Part shown: positions 49,851-63,887 of the stretch, piece by piece
Position numbering within the stretch: the stretch's first letter is position 1
Layout: each line of letters starts with the position of its first letter
DNA from: Rhodamnia argentea
Lineage: Eukaryota > Streptophyta > Magnoliopsida > Myrtales > Myrtaceae
Assembly (NCBI RefSeq): GCF_020921035.1
Contig: NC_063157.1
Span: 20,849,015-20,913,014 of the forward strand
Direction of reading: 5' to 3'
Length of the DNA: 64,000 bases
Program-made: the position numbers and the translations under genes
Notes under the pieces: model-generated
What the model was told of the DNA's origin: nothing
The model's input: only the letters and a program-made list of their open reading frames with translations
Databases searched by the model: none

Positions 49851-50150
49851 CGTAACATGTTCTTTGCTACATTGATTTCATTTCTTGCTAAGCTTTTGGC
49901 ATCACCGTCAAATCCCTTATGTTCCATCTCCGCCGATGACAAGACCCGTCTCGTCTCGTATCTCTTGAAGGCACCAACGAATATTTCACCAATTACGAGA
50001 ATCTACTTAAAATATTTGTCAAACAATGCAAAGGGAGAAAATTTGAAGCTTTTCTTAGGATGAAGGTAATCAAGACAACTCATGTTACTGTGGGTTAGCC
50101 CGTAGGATAGAATTGCTTGGTCTTTACCATCAGAAGAAACAGAATTGTAA
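49850..50150. repeat. Dispersed duplicated block, copy 2 (uninterrupted)
   Basis: Paralogue of 40671-40858 plus 41645-41800 without the 0.8-kb insert. It lies directly upstream (- strand sense) of germin relic copy 2, so the block may be old germin-gene 5' sequence or a repeat that landed there. Confidence 0.75.
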
Positions 50151-50189
50151 GTTAGAGGAAGTCTTCAAGAAATTCAAGGAGAACACAAA

Positions 50190-50336
50190 ATATTTTCAAC
50201 ATTAAAAAAATGCTTAGACATAAATTATTGTCAATAATAAAAGAAAATTCAGCGATTAATTATTTTAGGCAATACAAGCGGTCACATTAGCAAAATATTT
50301 TCAAAATCATTCATTTTTATGAGACAAATGGAGCCT
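50190..50336. mobile_element. MITE-like fragment, third family member
   Basis: The right part, CATTCATTTTTATGAG then ACAAATGGAGCC followed by TAG, matches the right end of 30209-30442, including the CATTCATTTTTATGAG word. AATACAAGCG also occurs in both. The left terminus is not recognisable. Confidence 0.55.
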
Positions 50337-50705
50337 AGGAGAAAATCCAAAAAGGCCAAAGTACAGACCTTGAGTAATCTCATGCGGAAGGCATCAGCTA
50401 CCCTTTTTTACAGCAAACAAGGGCAAATACAAAATGTTCAGCATCCCACACTTGGCTTCAAATTATTAGTCATGGATTGGCACATGACGTTCAGAATTGT
50501 CTAAAATGAAAGAACGCTTATTTCAGGTAAATACAAAAGTTACAAAAAGGCATTTGTTCAAGAATCTTCATAATTACAATGGAGAAGCAGTGAATAAAAG
50601 TGGGGCACAATGAATTTTGGGGAGATACCAGTTTCACTTAGGAACAACTATCACACTACTTAAAAGGCTTGATCGTGACTATCCCTGGGTCACGTGAATG
50701 CCACC
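50337..50705. other. Spacer and probable 3' UTR of the Unc-13-like gene
   Basis: No gene supported. Sequence just right of the MITE fragment up to the stop codon at 50706 probably contains the transcript end of the gene on the - strand. Confidence 0.4.
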
Positions 50706-53700
50706 CTAAGCAGAAGATTTGGGCAATTTATACTGCTTTTTAAGGAATTGTGATGCTTCTGAGTCACTCCTGTGGCATAATATTCTCAATAGCGTGTTGG
50801 AGTCAGCGCCAAGCTTGCTTCTGCCACCTTGCATTTCCATGCTACTCGCAGATTTTAAGTCCTCAATCAGTTCTCGCGTCTACAAGGGTTGATTTAGCAA
50901 ATAGTTAATAGTCAAATAATCAAGGACAAATTTTGTATATCGAGATACAAAGATGGGAAATATATTGATTTTATCAGGAGATAGAACTTAAGATTGTCAT
51001 GTATACTTGATTTATAACCTACACTTCTTATGGGATCCATAGAGGTAAAAATGAGATTCATGTGATAGCTCAATATCTTAATTCAGAGACTCGTGTTGAT
51101 ATAAGGGAGGACTTGGCCCATCCAGTATTGTTGCAACAGCACTGATTCAAAATGCCTTATTCTGGTCTATTATCAATGGCCGAAAAAGATAACCAACCAA
51201 AGGCACATATAAAGCTTTGATAACTAAATTACTTGGGATTGTTATCCTTTCTTCAATGGATGAAGAAATGAACTATATAGCAAAACAGCTAACCTCATAA
51301 CCATGCAACTTTATAACTTGACGGACTCGGGCCACTTGATTTTCGACTACACCCCGTGGAAGACCATCTCCTCCGGAGATAAAGAACTCCTGTAATTTAA
51401 ACACGCATATAATGAGGTGTCATTGTCCAAAAGTAAAACAAACATCACTGATCAAAAGTCTCTTGCAAATATATAAGGTGTAACATGTATCCACATCCAC
51501 TTACCTTCAGTATTTGTAAATCCTCCTCCAATAGTTTTGCATCTCCAGGGTAGAAAACTCGCAACGGGCCTCCATTCAGAATAACTCGAAGTAAACCATC
51601 CTGCAAGAAGAATAGGATAAGTACCATAACATAGTGACAATGGATTTAGGTTTTTATCCCCCTAAGTAAGTAAACCGAGACCAGTGATGCTTGAAGAAGA
51701 CTGGTCACAACGCGATCCCTGAGGGGTTCCACAATAATGCGACACAACTGATTCAGTTCCTGCAACATTCCAAATTGGAAAGACCCACCGTTACAATTCT
51801 TGGGCTAAAAATATCACCATACACATATGAGCATGTAATCAGACAAGATTAATACTATTCAGATAAACGCTAGTCACTATGCTAATGACTCTGAATCTTA
51901 GAACCAAATCCAGAGCAGGAAATTATCTTTCTCACTTTAAGCAGCTGTGAGAAGATGAAACAGATTTAAATGAAAGTTTTACAGGAAAAACCTACCACAT
52001 CAAGCGGTTCCACCAATGACTCTAGTCTTCCCTGAGAAACACTTGGTTTATACAGATTCTCGATGAATGGCTCCCTCAAATCCCAGAAGACAATCTTGGT
52101 TCCTGAAGTTGAAGTAATTAAACTCTTCAGCAAGGTGTCAGAAGGAAAAGAGCGAGAAAAGGAGTAACTCTTACCAGTAAATTCGCATATGCGATCAATG
52201 GCTGCATTCAAATCTTTTCTGCTCCCATCAAATGCTTTTTGCATCAAGCTTTTCGATTTTCCATCTAAAGAATATGGTCGGTTTAATATGAGTAAGAATA
52301 AGACAAAGCGAAGGTAAAACCTTCATTCGAAATGCTCGTAAAAATAAATTTATTCATACAAAACAATCATATATTAGATATTGGAATGCAAAATCCACAG
52401 CCACAATCATTGGAAGTATGCAGAGCACTAGTTCAAGAAGAAACTTAACATCTTTCAAGTCCAAAGAATCAGCTGAAATAAATGAAATCGCAGAGATGAC
52501 AAGATTCATGTACTTCAAGAAAGAGAGACTTTAAAGAAAGCATGAAGAACCAACCCAAATGATGAAGCCAGGGATTACGTCAAATGAAAATTTTCTTGAG
52601 TTCGGGACACTAAACGGTATGTCTCAATAAGCATTCTTCAATAGACAAAGATAAATAAATAATCTAAAGCTATTCGTGTAAGCTTGAGTTTAAACTTTCA
52701 CAAATAGTTTCTATGGAAGACAAAAGTGGTTCATTTGAAGCATATAAAATGATAGTCAATAGTCTCATCAATATTAGAAAAAAGAGAACTTCCTGCTTTG
52801 ATAAAATTTTAAGGGGGGAAAAAGAACTTACTACTTAAGTTGTCGCGTTGCTTCCTGCTCCATCGCTCGTATATGCTATCTTCCAACTTATTAAGTTGAC
52901 TAATTGCATACTGTCAGGAATAAAAACATACATCAACATTGACTTAACCTAAATTGGCAGAGGCAACGAACTAGTGTCAAGGCCCGCACACTTTGTAAGC
53001 TCTGTCTCTGTCTTCCTCCCTCCCTCCCTCCCGCTCAGAAACCTTTGCTAAGTTAATTTCAACAGTTAATGAAGTATACTAAGACCAACTGCCATTGATT
53101 ATCTCTGATCTAGATTTTATTTATTTTCTTCACTAGCCCTTTCAGTTCTTCAGCTGGAATAAATATTTGCAAACCATGTCATTTCACCGACCATGAAAGA
53201 CTGAATTGCTAGTGATTATTTGTGTTACTGCCTACATAAATTAAACAAGCAGGAAAGATCTAGCAAAATACGTAATTAATATCTCTGTCTGCTTCAACAA
53301 TTTGAAAACTCAAAGCTGTTCTTTTTCTCAGCATTTTAGCTTTTTTATACAACTCTAACCTTTTTTCCTTTTACAGCAACGACCGGCACCATTATTCCGT
53401 GGTGCCTTTTTATGAAATGAAGGATTGACATTCAGTGTGCTTCAAATTCCAGGGACAATATGAAAGTGGACATCTTCCCATACACATGCAAAGAGGAAAG
53501 CAACACTCACATATAGAGTATTTAACTGCACACACAGTGTTGGCGTTGTTCGAATGTTAATTTCAACTGATCTCCGCTCATCAGGAATCCTAGGAGTATC
53601 GAAAAGCTCCTTCTTCACAAAGGCCTTTATCCCAGCTTCCTTTTTGAATCTTGTAAGGACCGGCTCTGGTGGAATAAGCTCCTCTTTGCTAGCTGCACAT

Positions 53701-56700
53701 AGCAAACAAAATGCACTGAGCACTTCCCAAGAAGAATGATATTTTCCTAACAGAACATTAAGGAAACAACAACTATGCATGAGAATAAATCTCAAACAAC
53801 CAAACTGGGTTGACATTTAAGAAACAACAAAGGGGCTTGAAGCTTATTTTGATATGAGAGAGAGAGAGAGAGAATGAAACATGCAAACCCATATGAGAAG
53901 TGTTGCTTTTTTTCTCAATAAGAGAAAATCAATTGAAACAGACAACATGATGGAAAAACATACCCAAGTTATCAATGACTCGATTAGCATATACTTGAAA
54001 CGCATTGTCAATGCCACGGAGCATGCTATTTAATTCCGTAGACCTCATTGGAATGGTAAGTTCGAAGAATTGATCAACAGTCTGCAATAAACAATATGCA
54101 CAGATGGAATAAGTTCTCCCTCAGTTAAGATAGTATACATACGCAATTTCTGCAAGACCTCAACCGATAGAACATGCAAGCATCTGTCTTATTCATTTCA
54201 ATAGTAAAAAAAATAAAGACGTGAATTTCTATTTAAGTTCGGGGTGCAAACAAAAATCCATTTGACAACTCTCATATTGAACTCTTCAGTAAGTATTTTT
54301 GAGGAATTCCCCAAGTATTTTTTTTTTTTTTCAACTTCTCAAAGTCTTGATAAAAACTTGTTTGGGGTGAGTTTTCAAGGGTCTTCAAAACTTGTTTCCA
54401 AAGACACCATTAAGAATAGTTTTTAGATTTTCGCCCAATTTTTGAAAATAATATTGTGATGGTCTGTATGTTTTCTTCCAATTGGAAACACGGACGCCCA
54501 CAACGCAAAAGAACCTGCCATGACTGTGGTCAACTGTTCACACCTCTCCGGCTTGCTTCGTTCCGATGAAGCCCTTCACTTTTCTAAACCAGAGTTCTAT
54601 GTCTAGAGGAGACTTTCTTGTAGAATATCTCCTGAGCAGAACTTGAAAATTCTCTCTTATCAGATTTTGATTGATTAATTGTTGAAGGGTACTGAGGCAC
54701 TTGTTAAGTATATTCTATGTGGAATAATTTGATTTTCACAGGACACTGACTATACAAAACACCGGGGCTATCAGTGCATTGGAAACCATAAATTTTCCTC
54801 AATTTGTTACTTAACAAGTGCCCCCGGATACTCGTTACCATAATCCCTTTATAAATCTTGTGAAAATCAACACCAATCACAATCATTCTCGTTATTATCA
54901 GACACTTGTTGAGATGAGGTATGAAATAAGGTTTTTGTTCTCTCTCATCAATGGCTATAAAATATAATGAAAAAGGTATTCAGAAATTTTAATCACGTTG
55001 AAGAAATTGTTTACAAGAAGCAAACATGTTTTCAGAAAAGAAAAACTGAAAAAGAAAATTTGTCTTGTAGTTTTTATTTTCATTAAAATGGAATACATTT
55101 CCTAAAAGCAAACAGGCCCTTAACTGCAACAACCATGTCCACCCTAAGCAATCCACCACTTATCTCCACAGCAAGTTAATAACAAAAAATAATGACAAGA
55201 AGTAGATACCCACCTCCTCAATGATTCTATATACTTCAACAATGGAACTCCCATGCCGCTGCTGAGGTGATATTGGATCCCACCGCTACAAAAGTGTTCA
55301 AACAAAGATTAGGCTTCGTAATGGAAGAAAATCCAGAGGCAAGGGTCCAAAACAATAAGATAAGTAGTATATAGAGCATTATGCCATTGTTCACTGAGAC
55401 AAACGATTTATGCTCCACTTTAAGAAGCTAGACTGAAAGTACTAATAACACTCATGACTTCAATTCTACGCGCGCACCTCGAGCATATAATTTCTTTTAA
55501 TGGGAAAGTACCCAAACCACAGGCTTTTCGTGAGCACATGGTACAATACAACCAGCATATGGTGTCACAGCCTACGTGATCATAATTTTGTTAAGAAAAC
55601 TTCATCAAAGGACTCCATCAGAGTCCTTTTACAAAGCCCAGAAAAAGAACCTGTTAACATGAAGATTGTCTTCATTCATCTCTTTCCCATCTTTGTCTAA
55701 CTCTAAACAGCAAAGAAATGAAATCTTGGAAAGAAGCAGCAGGCAAAAATATATTCAGAGGTTTTAAAGTTCCATAAATCAAGAAATATCGCACATACCT
55801 CTTGCTGAATAGCACGCTCAACCCAGCCAAGAATTCTGGCAAGCTGTGCATTGACCCAACGCAACACCAATGTCCCAGATATCGATTCAATCTGGAAAAA
55901 GGAAATGGAAGAGTTGAAGAATGGATAGATAGCAGGAGAAAGCAAGGAAATAAACATGCACACCAATGTAGAGGAGCCCAACTACAATCGAAATCTAGAA
56001 GCATCATGTCGACTATTTCACCTGGTATGGGATGAGTTTCTTGTTGTAGAAATCAGCATTCTCATCGCCACATGTAGATGATATAAGTGACTTTATATAA
56101 TGCTCAAGGCTATCCGCCGCCGGAAAAACAGAAGCAACGTCCTCAGTCAAATGCTCAGCATGATCAAGGAAAGGTTTCTGGAGATTTCAAAGAGATTAAA
56201 ATCAACTGAGAAGACCATAATTCTGAAAGATAAACCTGAGCGACCAGCCCCCAGGACATAAGCTTACCAACTTCTGGCCATAAAGCTTGTGTGCAAGTGA
56301 AGCCGAAACAATAGTAGCCTGTGGATTCCATTGACATAAAATGGGAATGAAGGTGCTTGAATCTGTCTTCAGAAGTTTCTTGGTCTCATCAGCAAGCAAT
56401 GCCAAAGGATGCTCATGAGTTGCCTCTAATTTGTCAATCACTAGCGATATCTGCGTGGAGAAATAAGTGTGAAATAATAGCTCTACATGAACTAACAGGA
56501 AGCATTTGCCCTTTAAGAGTTTTCTGTTTTCACTTCCAGGACCCTCAAAAGAAAGCTCAGCTATTCAAGAAGAGGAAACCCCAGATCTCAGGTCCATGTG
56601 AGATGCCACACAACATACCTTCTCATAAATGGTAACATCATAGGTTGTCCAAGCCAAATATTTGCAAAGGGAAAATTATTATGTCGCATATTAACAAAGG

Positions 56701-59700
56701 AAAACAATTTAACTGATTAATTTCTCACATTTCTTTATAATTATGAAGTTAACGAAAGTAATAACTTTTAGCCATTCAAGCAAAAAGCTACTCATATTTG
56801 TGAAAAGTCAATTTCCTTTACTACATTCTTCTTGCCCTGAAATGCATGCACCTTTTTAAAACAAGACCCATTCATTAACAATGGCATTACTATTAAAAGT
56901 AGAGTATCCTACTTAGTAATCATCATGTAGATACCTTATGTCCTAAAAGTGCTATCCCATCCCACTTTCAAAGTAGTGAACTCAAGAGAAAGCAAGGACA
57001 ACTACATGGATCATAAAGTTCTATAGTTCATCCTCATAGAACTTGCAGTTGAACTCCGGACTTCGTTACCTTAATGAGTATGAACAAAATTGTTGAGAAG
57101 GGTTTTATCCATGTAATCACTCTCAAAGTGCTGATTTAAGGACATGGATAAGTGTATGGCCTATGCCAACATTATTATATGATGATATATATCTAAATCC
57201 AAAATAATCTAGACACATCAGCATATGCAAGCTCAATCATCAAGCTACAGATCAAAGATATGTAACCGGATAGCCGATTAGTTTATATTACTATTGAGAA
57301 GAATGAAAAGAAGAGGGCGCAAAAATACTATTCTAAACAACAGACAGCATCTGTGTCCAGAAGAAGAATAAGCAGTCCGACAAAAAACTCATGCTAATCA
57401 CTATCATCACATGATCTCTCCAAAACAATTTCGGAAACAATAGAGAAATCACACAATTCTCTAGACATCAGGGTTAGCTTGTAGCCAAAGAAAATTCCTG
57501 GAGAATCAGGAATATTCAAAATCTTTGAAGACACAACAACTGCTAGAAAAAAAAATAATGAGCAACTTACTCTTGCAAAGGCAATCTTGATGGAGGATGA
57601 TATGTACGACTCTATCTGATCTCTATCACTGACAGACCCAGACTGGATTGCCTGTGTTGACATGAAAAGTGTTGCAATAACTTTACATCCCAATGAAGCC
57701 ATGCATTTATTGCTAACAATATATAGGTATGAGTCGACTTTGTTCGAGATTAACACAAGCATGTGTTACGGAATGGAGACTTGGGTGAATAAATGAATAT
57801 CACAAATGCGGTGTGTCAATAAGATGCCGTATTTTATGAATGTGTACATTACATGAAAATATACTTCATTGCTGCATTCTGGACAAAGTGAGAGTCCCGT
57901 CAGTGGAGGATTAAATAAATAACTAAATAAATTAGCCCAGACGTGTAAAACGGGAGATGAAGATTGCCCATGAGGTATATGCACCTCTATGGTGAGTTCA
58001 TGTGTAAAGCCTCGAGATAGGCCTAAATGGCTAAAAATCATAAGAGGACCTTTTTTTCGGTCAGAAATAAGAGGACCTTGTAAAACTGGATCATGCTGAA
58101 TATATGAAATACCCACATATAAAGAAATGCCGCATATATATGGAACTGAGAGAATCTGAAAGTAGATGAGGTGCCAGAACATAACAGATCCTATTAACTG
58201 CATGTATTTAAGAGACAGGACTCGGTTTCCAACACCATGTGTAATGCTGCATCATTAACCTATCCTTTATCTGTCATCACAATGCAACACAATTTATAGC
58301 CAAATCAACTGTGGAATACCAGCATCCATACATGTTCATGTTCTTCCAAAAGAAGCCTCCGAGAAACCATTGCAACTTTCACAACATTCTCCATCAAGAC
58401 TGATCCCTGCCAGGTGTATGAGATTTTCTCACTTATGATAAACCATGTCAAGGTAAAATAGAGAAGAATGACCCTTGCAAAAAAAAATTTAGTCTTAGGG
58501 CCTCAAGGAGAGAGAGAACAAAGTATTATAGTTTGATGGACCCCTAAGATGTTCATAAAAAATGCAACAGTATCCAAAGAAGCTTGAAATTTTTATCTTT
58601 TACTGATCACAACAGATGCAAAATTTGATCAACTAAATGATAATTACAAGTACATGCCACCATGTGCATCATGACTGGATAAGCAAGCATAAGATATCAC
58701 ATGGCATGATCTCTCATCAAGTACCCTGAAGAATTACCGCCGGATGTGCTGCACATCAAGATCTCCTAAGGGTGAACTCTACTGGTATCACAATAAGTTT
58801 GACGGTAACACGACATGCATATAATTTCTCAGAATGCAGCCAAGAACCTGAAGGCCTATTACCATGTCCCAAGTGAAACCAAACAATGATGCTGCTCTCT
58901 CTCATATATGGTAGCGTAGCCCCAGTTCCGACACTATGATAACTCGAACCTGCATCTATGAACTCTGTTCTAGCACATCAATTAGGTCTTCTTATTTGTG
59001 AAAGTAATACAGTATGACACTCCTGAAGTGTGACTAAATGCAAGTCATGACAATTTGCATGAAGTTAAACATCCATCTCACTAATTCCACTACCAAGATG
59101 TGCTCAACAGTCCTAGTGATAGGCATGTTTAACTCCCCAGAATAAGATGCTCAAAGTAGTGTTTCATTTAGCATTACATTCATTGCAGGGAAGTTTTCGC
59201 ATAGGATTGGTCAGAGGAGCCAAATCTCCAGAAGAACTCAACATGAACTCCAATGACATAAGTGAAAGAAGTTGCAGGCCCAACATGCATGTCATACACA
59301 CATTTATGCCTATTGTACCAGCTTTTTTCTTGAAAAAGCTACCACTCTCGCAAATGAACCATACAAACAAAAATAGCACTGACAAGATTGAACACTGATC
59401 GCAACACATATATCAGACCTCTGCAAAGTGCATATGGTAGTCTTCTAGCCGCTTATCAGCCCATTTCTGAACAGGCAGTAGGAAGGACTGTAATAAGGAC
59501 ATCTCATGAAATCCATCACCAACATCCACTTTGGAATGCAAGCTTCTTAAGTGTGACCTCTCCTGTGGACCTCTCTGCTCCTTTAAAGGAATTTTGTTTA
59601 GCTGATGAATGGCATGTTGAAGCATTCCTTGTTCGTTGGTCATAACATACTGTGGTCAAGCAACCCAGTACAAGCAATAACTCAGAATGCAACAACAAGA

Positions 59701-62700
59701 TAAATAATGAAATGAAAAAATCAGTATAATTCCTCCATACAACCATAAGAACATGTCAGAAAATCTACACGAGAAAAGGAATAGGTGCAGCAAATTAATA
59801 AAGAGTCCATTGACTGACTTGTGGGAAATCTTGACCAAGATTGTAATGCTACTACGCCCACTATATGCTGTTAGAAAGCAAGCCACACCAGACACTTCAT
59901 ACTTAGGCCACATATAGACTCACAGAATATGATGATTTTACGTGCATATGAAACTGCAACAGATATTATATTGACCCAAGCCTCCTGAAACAACACAATG
60001 TATCCAGCAAAAGCAAGGTTTCAAACTCAACCAGTGCCAGTACCCAATTCACCAGTAGAATAGTGGCAGGTGTGATGAAAGGAGAATAAGTTATCCACAA
60101 CAAAGCTTATTGTAGGAAAGGATCCACAAAAGTTCCTTCACTTCCTGTTTTAACATCAGTGCTATCAACAAGGCTGCAATTCAGAAAACGTCACAATTCT
60201 TTTGCAAGACTTTGCTCAATTCCATCAGCTCATGGCCCCTTTCGCAGGATGGCCTTTAGGAGCATGTTGAGTAAGGTTTTTTTTTTCAAAAACACGGGGA
60301 AGAAAATAAAAGTGATGCCGAGGGGAAGGGAGTAAAAGCCTGCAAAGTAACAGGCAAGAATATATGGGGCAGCACTTACCAGCATTTTCTACTATATGAG
60401 GGGTAAAAAAATGTTAACACTTTGGAAAACATCGATTTGAGAAATCCTCAAAAGCGCATTCTAGATACCTAAAATCCATCAATATCTACTATAACATTAC
60501 CTGACGGAATAGTACCCATGCATAGCACGTGTAGTGCATGGTCTCTGTGATTCCTAAAACACGCCATGTGGACTTCAAGAGTTCAAGTATCTCTTCAACT
60601 TCCTGTGAAAGAGTAAATGAGATCACTACAAGTGGAGTGGACAACAACTTGTGAACAAAATATGTCATCTTTGCACAAACTAGATAATAGGCAATAACTA
60701 ATGCTACTTCTCCCTAGTGAGGAGCAATCAAAATTTCAGTTCATGACAATATGGCCAGTTCACTTCATTTTTCTATGAAACGGAAACCAAAAGTATGTAG
60801 TCATACTCACTGGATAACCTAAAATCAGATGATATGTGTTTAGGATAGCTGCAACTTTAGCTTTGAATTTTGGTTATAGCTCACTAGGAGTTAATAGTAA
60901 GATCCAACACCACAAATCTTTAAAGTCAGATATTTGTATCTGAAGAAATCATACAAATTTTATTTTCAGATTCCAAAGTTCATATGGTGTTTGCCTTTTG
61001 GCTTTTGTTGAGAAGCCAACATTAGGAGGGCAAAGCCCCTCAAACACTTAAAACTCTTGGACAGTTCAACCTCACTGCAATACGCATTAGGTTATTTAAA
61101 TCCCTTAGAAAGCGAAGGACAATAAGCACTAACTTCTGTCAGCTTTCCCTCATCCAAAATGTCAAAGACGCTAAGAAGCAGTTTCTCATATAGCCTGACA
61201 TTTAGATGATACCCATCTGCCCAGTGGCAAATTTCACCAGTCAAGTCACCACGCGCTGGCCTTTCAGCAAGTGGAATAGCAATCTCCTTGAGAGACCTCA
61301 AACATTCTGTGCGCTGTATTTCACCCACTGAAGGCGCAAGAGACTGAAACACATTAAAAAGAACATAGGCAATATCAAAGACATGAAAGCATGCAAATGA
61401 GTGATGAAGAAGCCTACTTTGCCAAAGTGCAACTCAAGAAGTTGTTAGGGAAAACTACTTCTCATCAACATCATAATGTCAAAACAGTCGTCTACACACT
61501 TACATGGAAGAGTCTCAGCAGCATGCAGTAAAAGAAAATTGCAATTACCATAGTTAGAATGACCAGAATTTGTTAGTTATTGCCATTAGGCCCATAAGGC
61601 TCTAGTACTTTCAGACCCAATTGAGAATGACAATAGTTCAGAAGTAAATTCCCATCGCACTTTGGTGAAAGCAACACAACATGCATGAACGGAACCTCCC
61701 AGAACTGAAAAGGCAATACTAGAACTAGCAAAGTGAGAAAGCTAACATAGGAGATTCCATAAGTAAAGAAGGTAAACACCATAATATGCTTTGGAAGATG
61801 AATGATGACAACAGAATGCAATGGTATGGCAAGTGGATGTGGAACCAACAAAAAGTGAACCTCAGATTCTTCAATCTTCGCCAGAAGCATCCTAAGCTCA
61901 CTCGCTTTGCGTCCAGATTCACTAAATCCAACTGCAGCATGATTAAGAAGCCCCTCTTCCAACATATTTAACTGCACTGGCACAGAACTTATACGTTGAA
62001 ATGTAACACGATATTGCTATTGCGTCAGATTAACTTATACGCAGAGACATGGATAAACACCCTACTAACATAGATCTATTCCAAGCAAAAACTTCAGTAA
62101 GGCAGGGGAAAGGGAGAGAACTTACCTGCCTTTTTTGCCATTTTATATATGCCTTCTTGTCAGAAAATTCTGTACGGGAAACACAGCATAGCAATTCCAG
62201 TGGAATTAGCAGGGTGTCCATTCTCTTTCCAACCTTGCCCGCAAGCGCATTTAACAGCCCTTGTCTTGTTCTGATGTCCATTGCCTCGGAGATCTGCCGT
62301 CGCAGTAAAGAGAGTAACAACAGATATTTTGTCTCACTTTAAGTAGTGACAAAGCAACAGAAAGGCAAATAAGAAAAAATGTGCCAAAAAAAAAGAGAAG
62401 TTGTAAGTCTCTCCAAAGTACCTCCATCTGTACACGCATGGACTCCAACAAACCAACCAATCCTGGCGCTCGTTGAGATTGGGACCCCAAATTTTCACTT
62501 CTACTGCGTCCAAGCTTCCTCATCAACCTGGACCTCTTATCCTTCTTTTTCTCTTTAGATGGAACAATAAGACCCCTGTTTTGGTAATATTATAGACGTG
62601 GGCAAGAGGCATGATTTTAGGTGGGGTAATGTGCCAATTCAAAAACGAGCTATATCACCATGTGAAGAAAAGTACTGCAAAAGAAATGAGATTATAAAAA

Positions 62701-63887
62701 ATACCCTGCAGCACCAGCGCAAGCCAGAAGGATTTCATACGCACTTTCGCGGAGATCGTCATCAGTGATACCTAACAAAACGAGAAATTAAAGTTCAGTT
62801 ATATCATTTCATGCATTTGGTTTCCTGCAAAGTTAGTAGAATAATGCCCTCCAGTTCTGATAATCGCAGTCAGTCCAAGATTCTAACCAAAAGATTAGAG
62901 CATACCGTTATGCAAGCAACATAAAATAATTTCCTTTTTGGATAAGTTAAGAGAAGCATCACTCAAACGGCACCAAAATGGTAACAAACTATGCATAGAA
63001 GCATAATTTACAACTAAAATGGGCATGAAACTTAGCATTGCAAGGGTACCGCAACATTCTCATTTATGTGGATAGTGAAAAATTTTGGGTTCATCGACCG
63101 CCGACCCCAACTAGTTTGGGATTAAGGTGATTTGATGTTGATGAGGATAGTGAAAAATGTAATGCTTGGCTAGTATAGATGGAAACTTAAAACCCTTCCA
63201 CTTCCCTTAGTACACATGACATCTCTGCAACCGAAAAGAAGCTCCGCCAAGCTATTAACTCCTTCTCACACCCAACAGGGAGGAAACCACATTGCGGAAG
63301 TGCAGATCCACAAGGACAAGAAGGAGAAGGGACAAACAAACTCAGCCATGCTTCTGTCTAACACAACCTATCCTTCTTCCCCAAAATCTTAATAAAATGT
63401 GCCCTGAGAGCCTATCCGAGACTCATACCGAAATTATGTATCTCGCTCATCAGAGTTATCTAAACCCACACAAATTATGAAATTTCAAAAGGCAAGTAAA
63501 CTAGAGACATATGCTATTTGAGTTACCTGTTGCAAATGGAGGCAACACTGGCACGAGATCCGCTGCATCATTGATACTCCGTCGCGACATTCTACGATTG
63601 TCAACTTCCTCAATCTCTTCATCATCCTCAAAGTCATCAATGTCATCTACAGTGAGTTCTCGTACTTGCGGAGAGTTGAAAGACTCTGCTCTAGATACGC
63701 TTGACAAAATGGGTGATGGAGCGATATCAGGAATTGTAGATGGTGCAGAAGGAATGGGTGATGGCATGAAAGAAGAGACTGTCGGTGTCATAAAAGCAGG
63801 AAAGGGTGGAGGCACCCTTCTCGGAGGTGAACCTGAAGACTCGAGATTTGTAACCAGAAAGAACTCATCACTGGAACCGGTATTATT
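50706..63887 (-). CDS. PATROL1: Unc-13/Munc13-like MHD protein, PATROL1 type (5' end outside window)
   Basis: Twenty-three exons join in phase to 1027 residues and a TAG: 63887-63527, 62771-62705, 62575-62422, 62293-62126, 61971-61861, 61343-61134, 60602-60501, 59649-59419, 58406-58332, 57651-57571, 56450-56268, 56177-56022, 55891-55799, 55285-55214, 54081-53964, 53692-53511, 52910-52832, 52264-52175, 52102-51996, 51759-51682, 51600-51505, 51389-51294 and 50879-50706. The order matches Arabidopsis PATROL1 (At5g06970). It runs from a proline-rich, acidic N-terminal linker through ESAYEILLACAGA and SEAMDIRTRQGLLNALAGKV to the MHD1/MHD2 region. Later marks are HWADGYHLNVRLYEKLLL, WDPISPQQR, IDRICEFTGTKIVF and a final FLKKQYKLPKSSA. 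The family helps deliver plasma-membrane H+-ATPase, as in stomatal opening. The N-terminal exon or exons lie right of 64000. No lesion was found in any exon. Confidence 0.95.
53015..53032. repeat. (CCTC)n tetranucleotide tract in an intron
   Basis: Four to five CTCC units lie in the intron between exons 53692-53511 and 52910-52832. Confidence 0.85.
53855..53872. repeat. (GA)n microsatellite in an intron
   Basis: Nine GA units lie in the intron between exons 54081-53964 and 53692-53511 of the Unc-13-like gene. Confidence 0.9.
54687..54833. mobile_element. Short palindromic TIR element in an intron
   Basis: Left arm GGGTACTGAGGCACTTGTTA and right arm TAACAAGTGCCCCCGGATAC are near-perfect inverses separated by about 110 bp. 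It is non-coding and sits in the 1.1-kb intron between exons 55285-55214 and 54081-53964. A MITE is likely; the target duplication is not clear. Confidence 0.6.
56451..57570 (-). other. Unc-13-like gene intron, 1.1 kb
   Basis: AT-rich intron between exons 57651-57571 and 56450-56268. Nothing coding is visible. Confidence 0.7.
59650..60500 (-). other. Unc-13-like gene intron, 0.85 kb
   Basis: Intron between exons 60602-60501 and 59649-59419. No coding sequence or clear mobile element was seen. Confidence 0.7.
62772..63526 (-). other. Unc-13-like gene intron carrying a short retroposon-like tail
   Basis: Intron between the first visible exon and exon 62771-62705. At 63092-63150 the + strand reads TTCATCGACCGCCGACCCCA, then ACTAGTTTGGGATTAAGG and GATGTTGATGA. 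This resembles the 3' tail of plant Au-type SINEs (GGGATTAAGGC then TTG repeats). No SINE promoter boxes were recognised, so it is a truncated tail at best. Confidence 0.45.
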
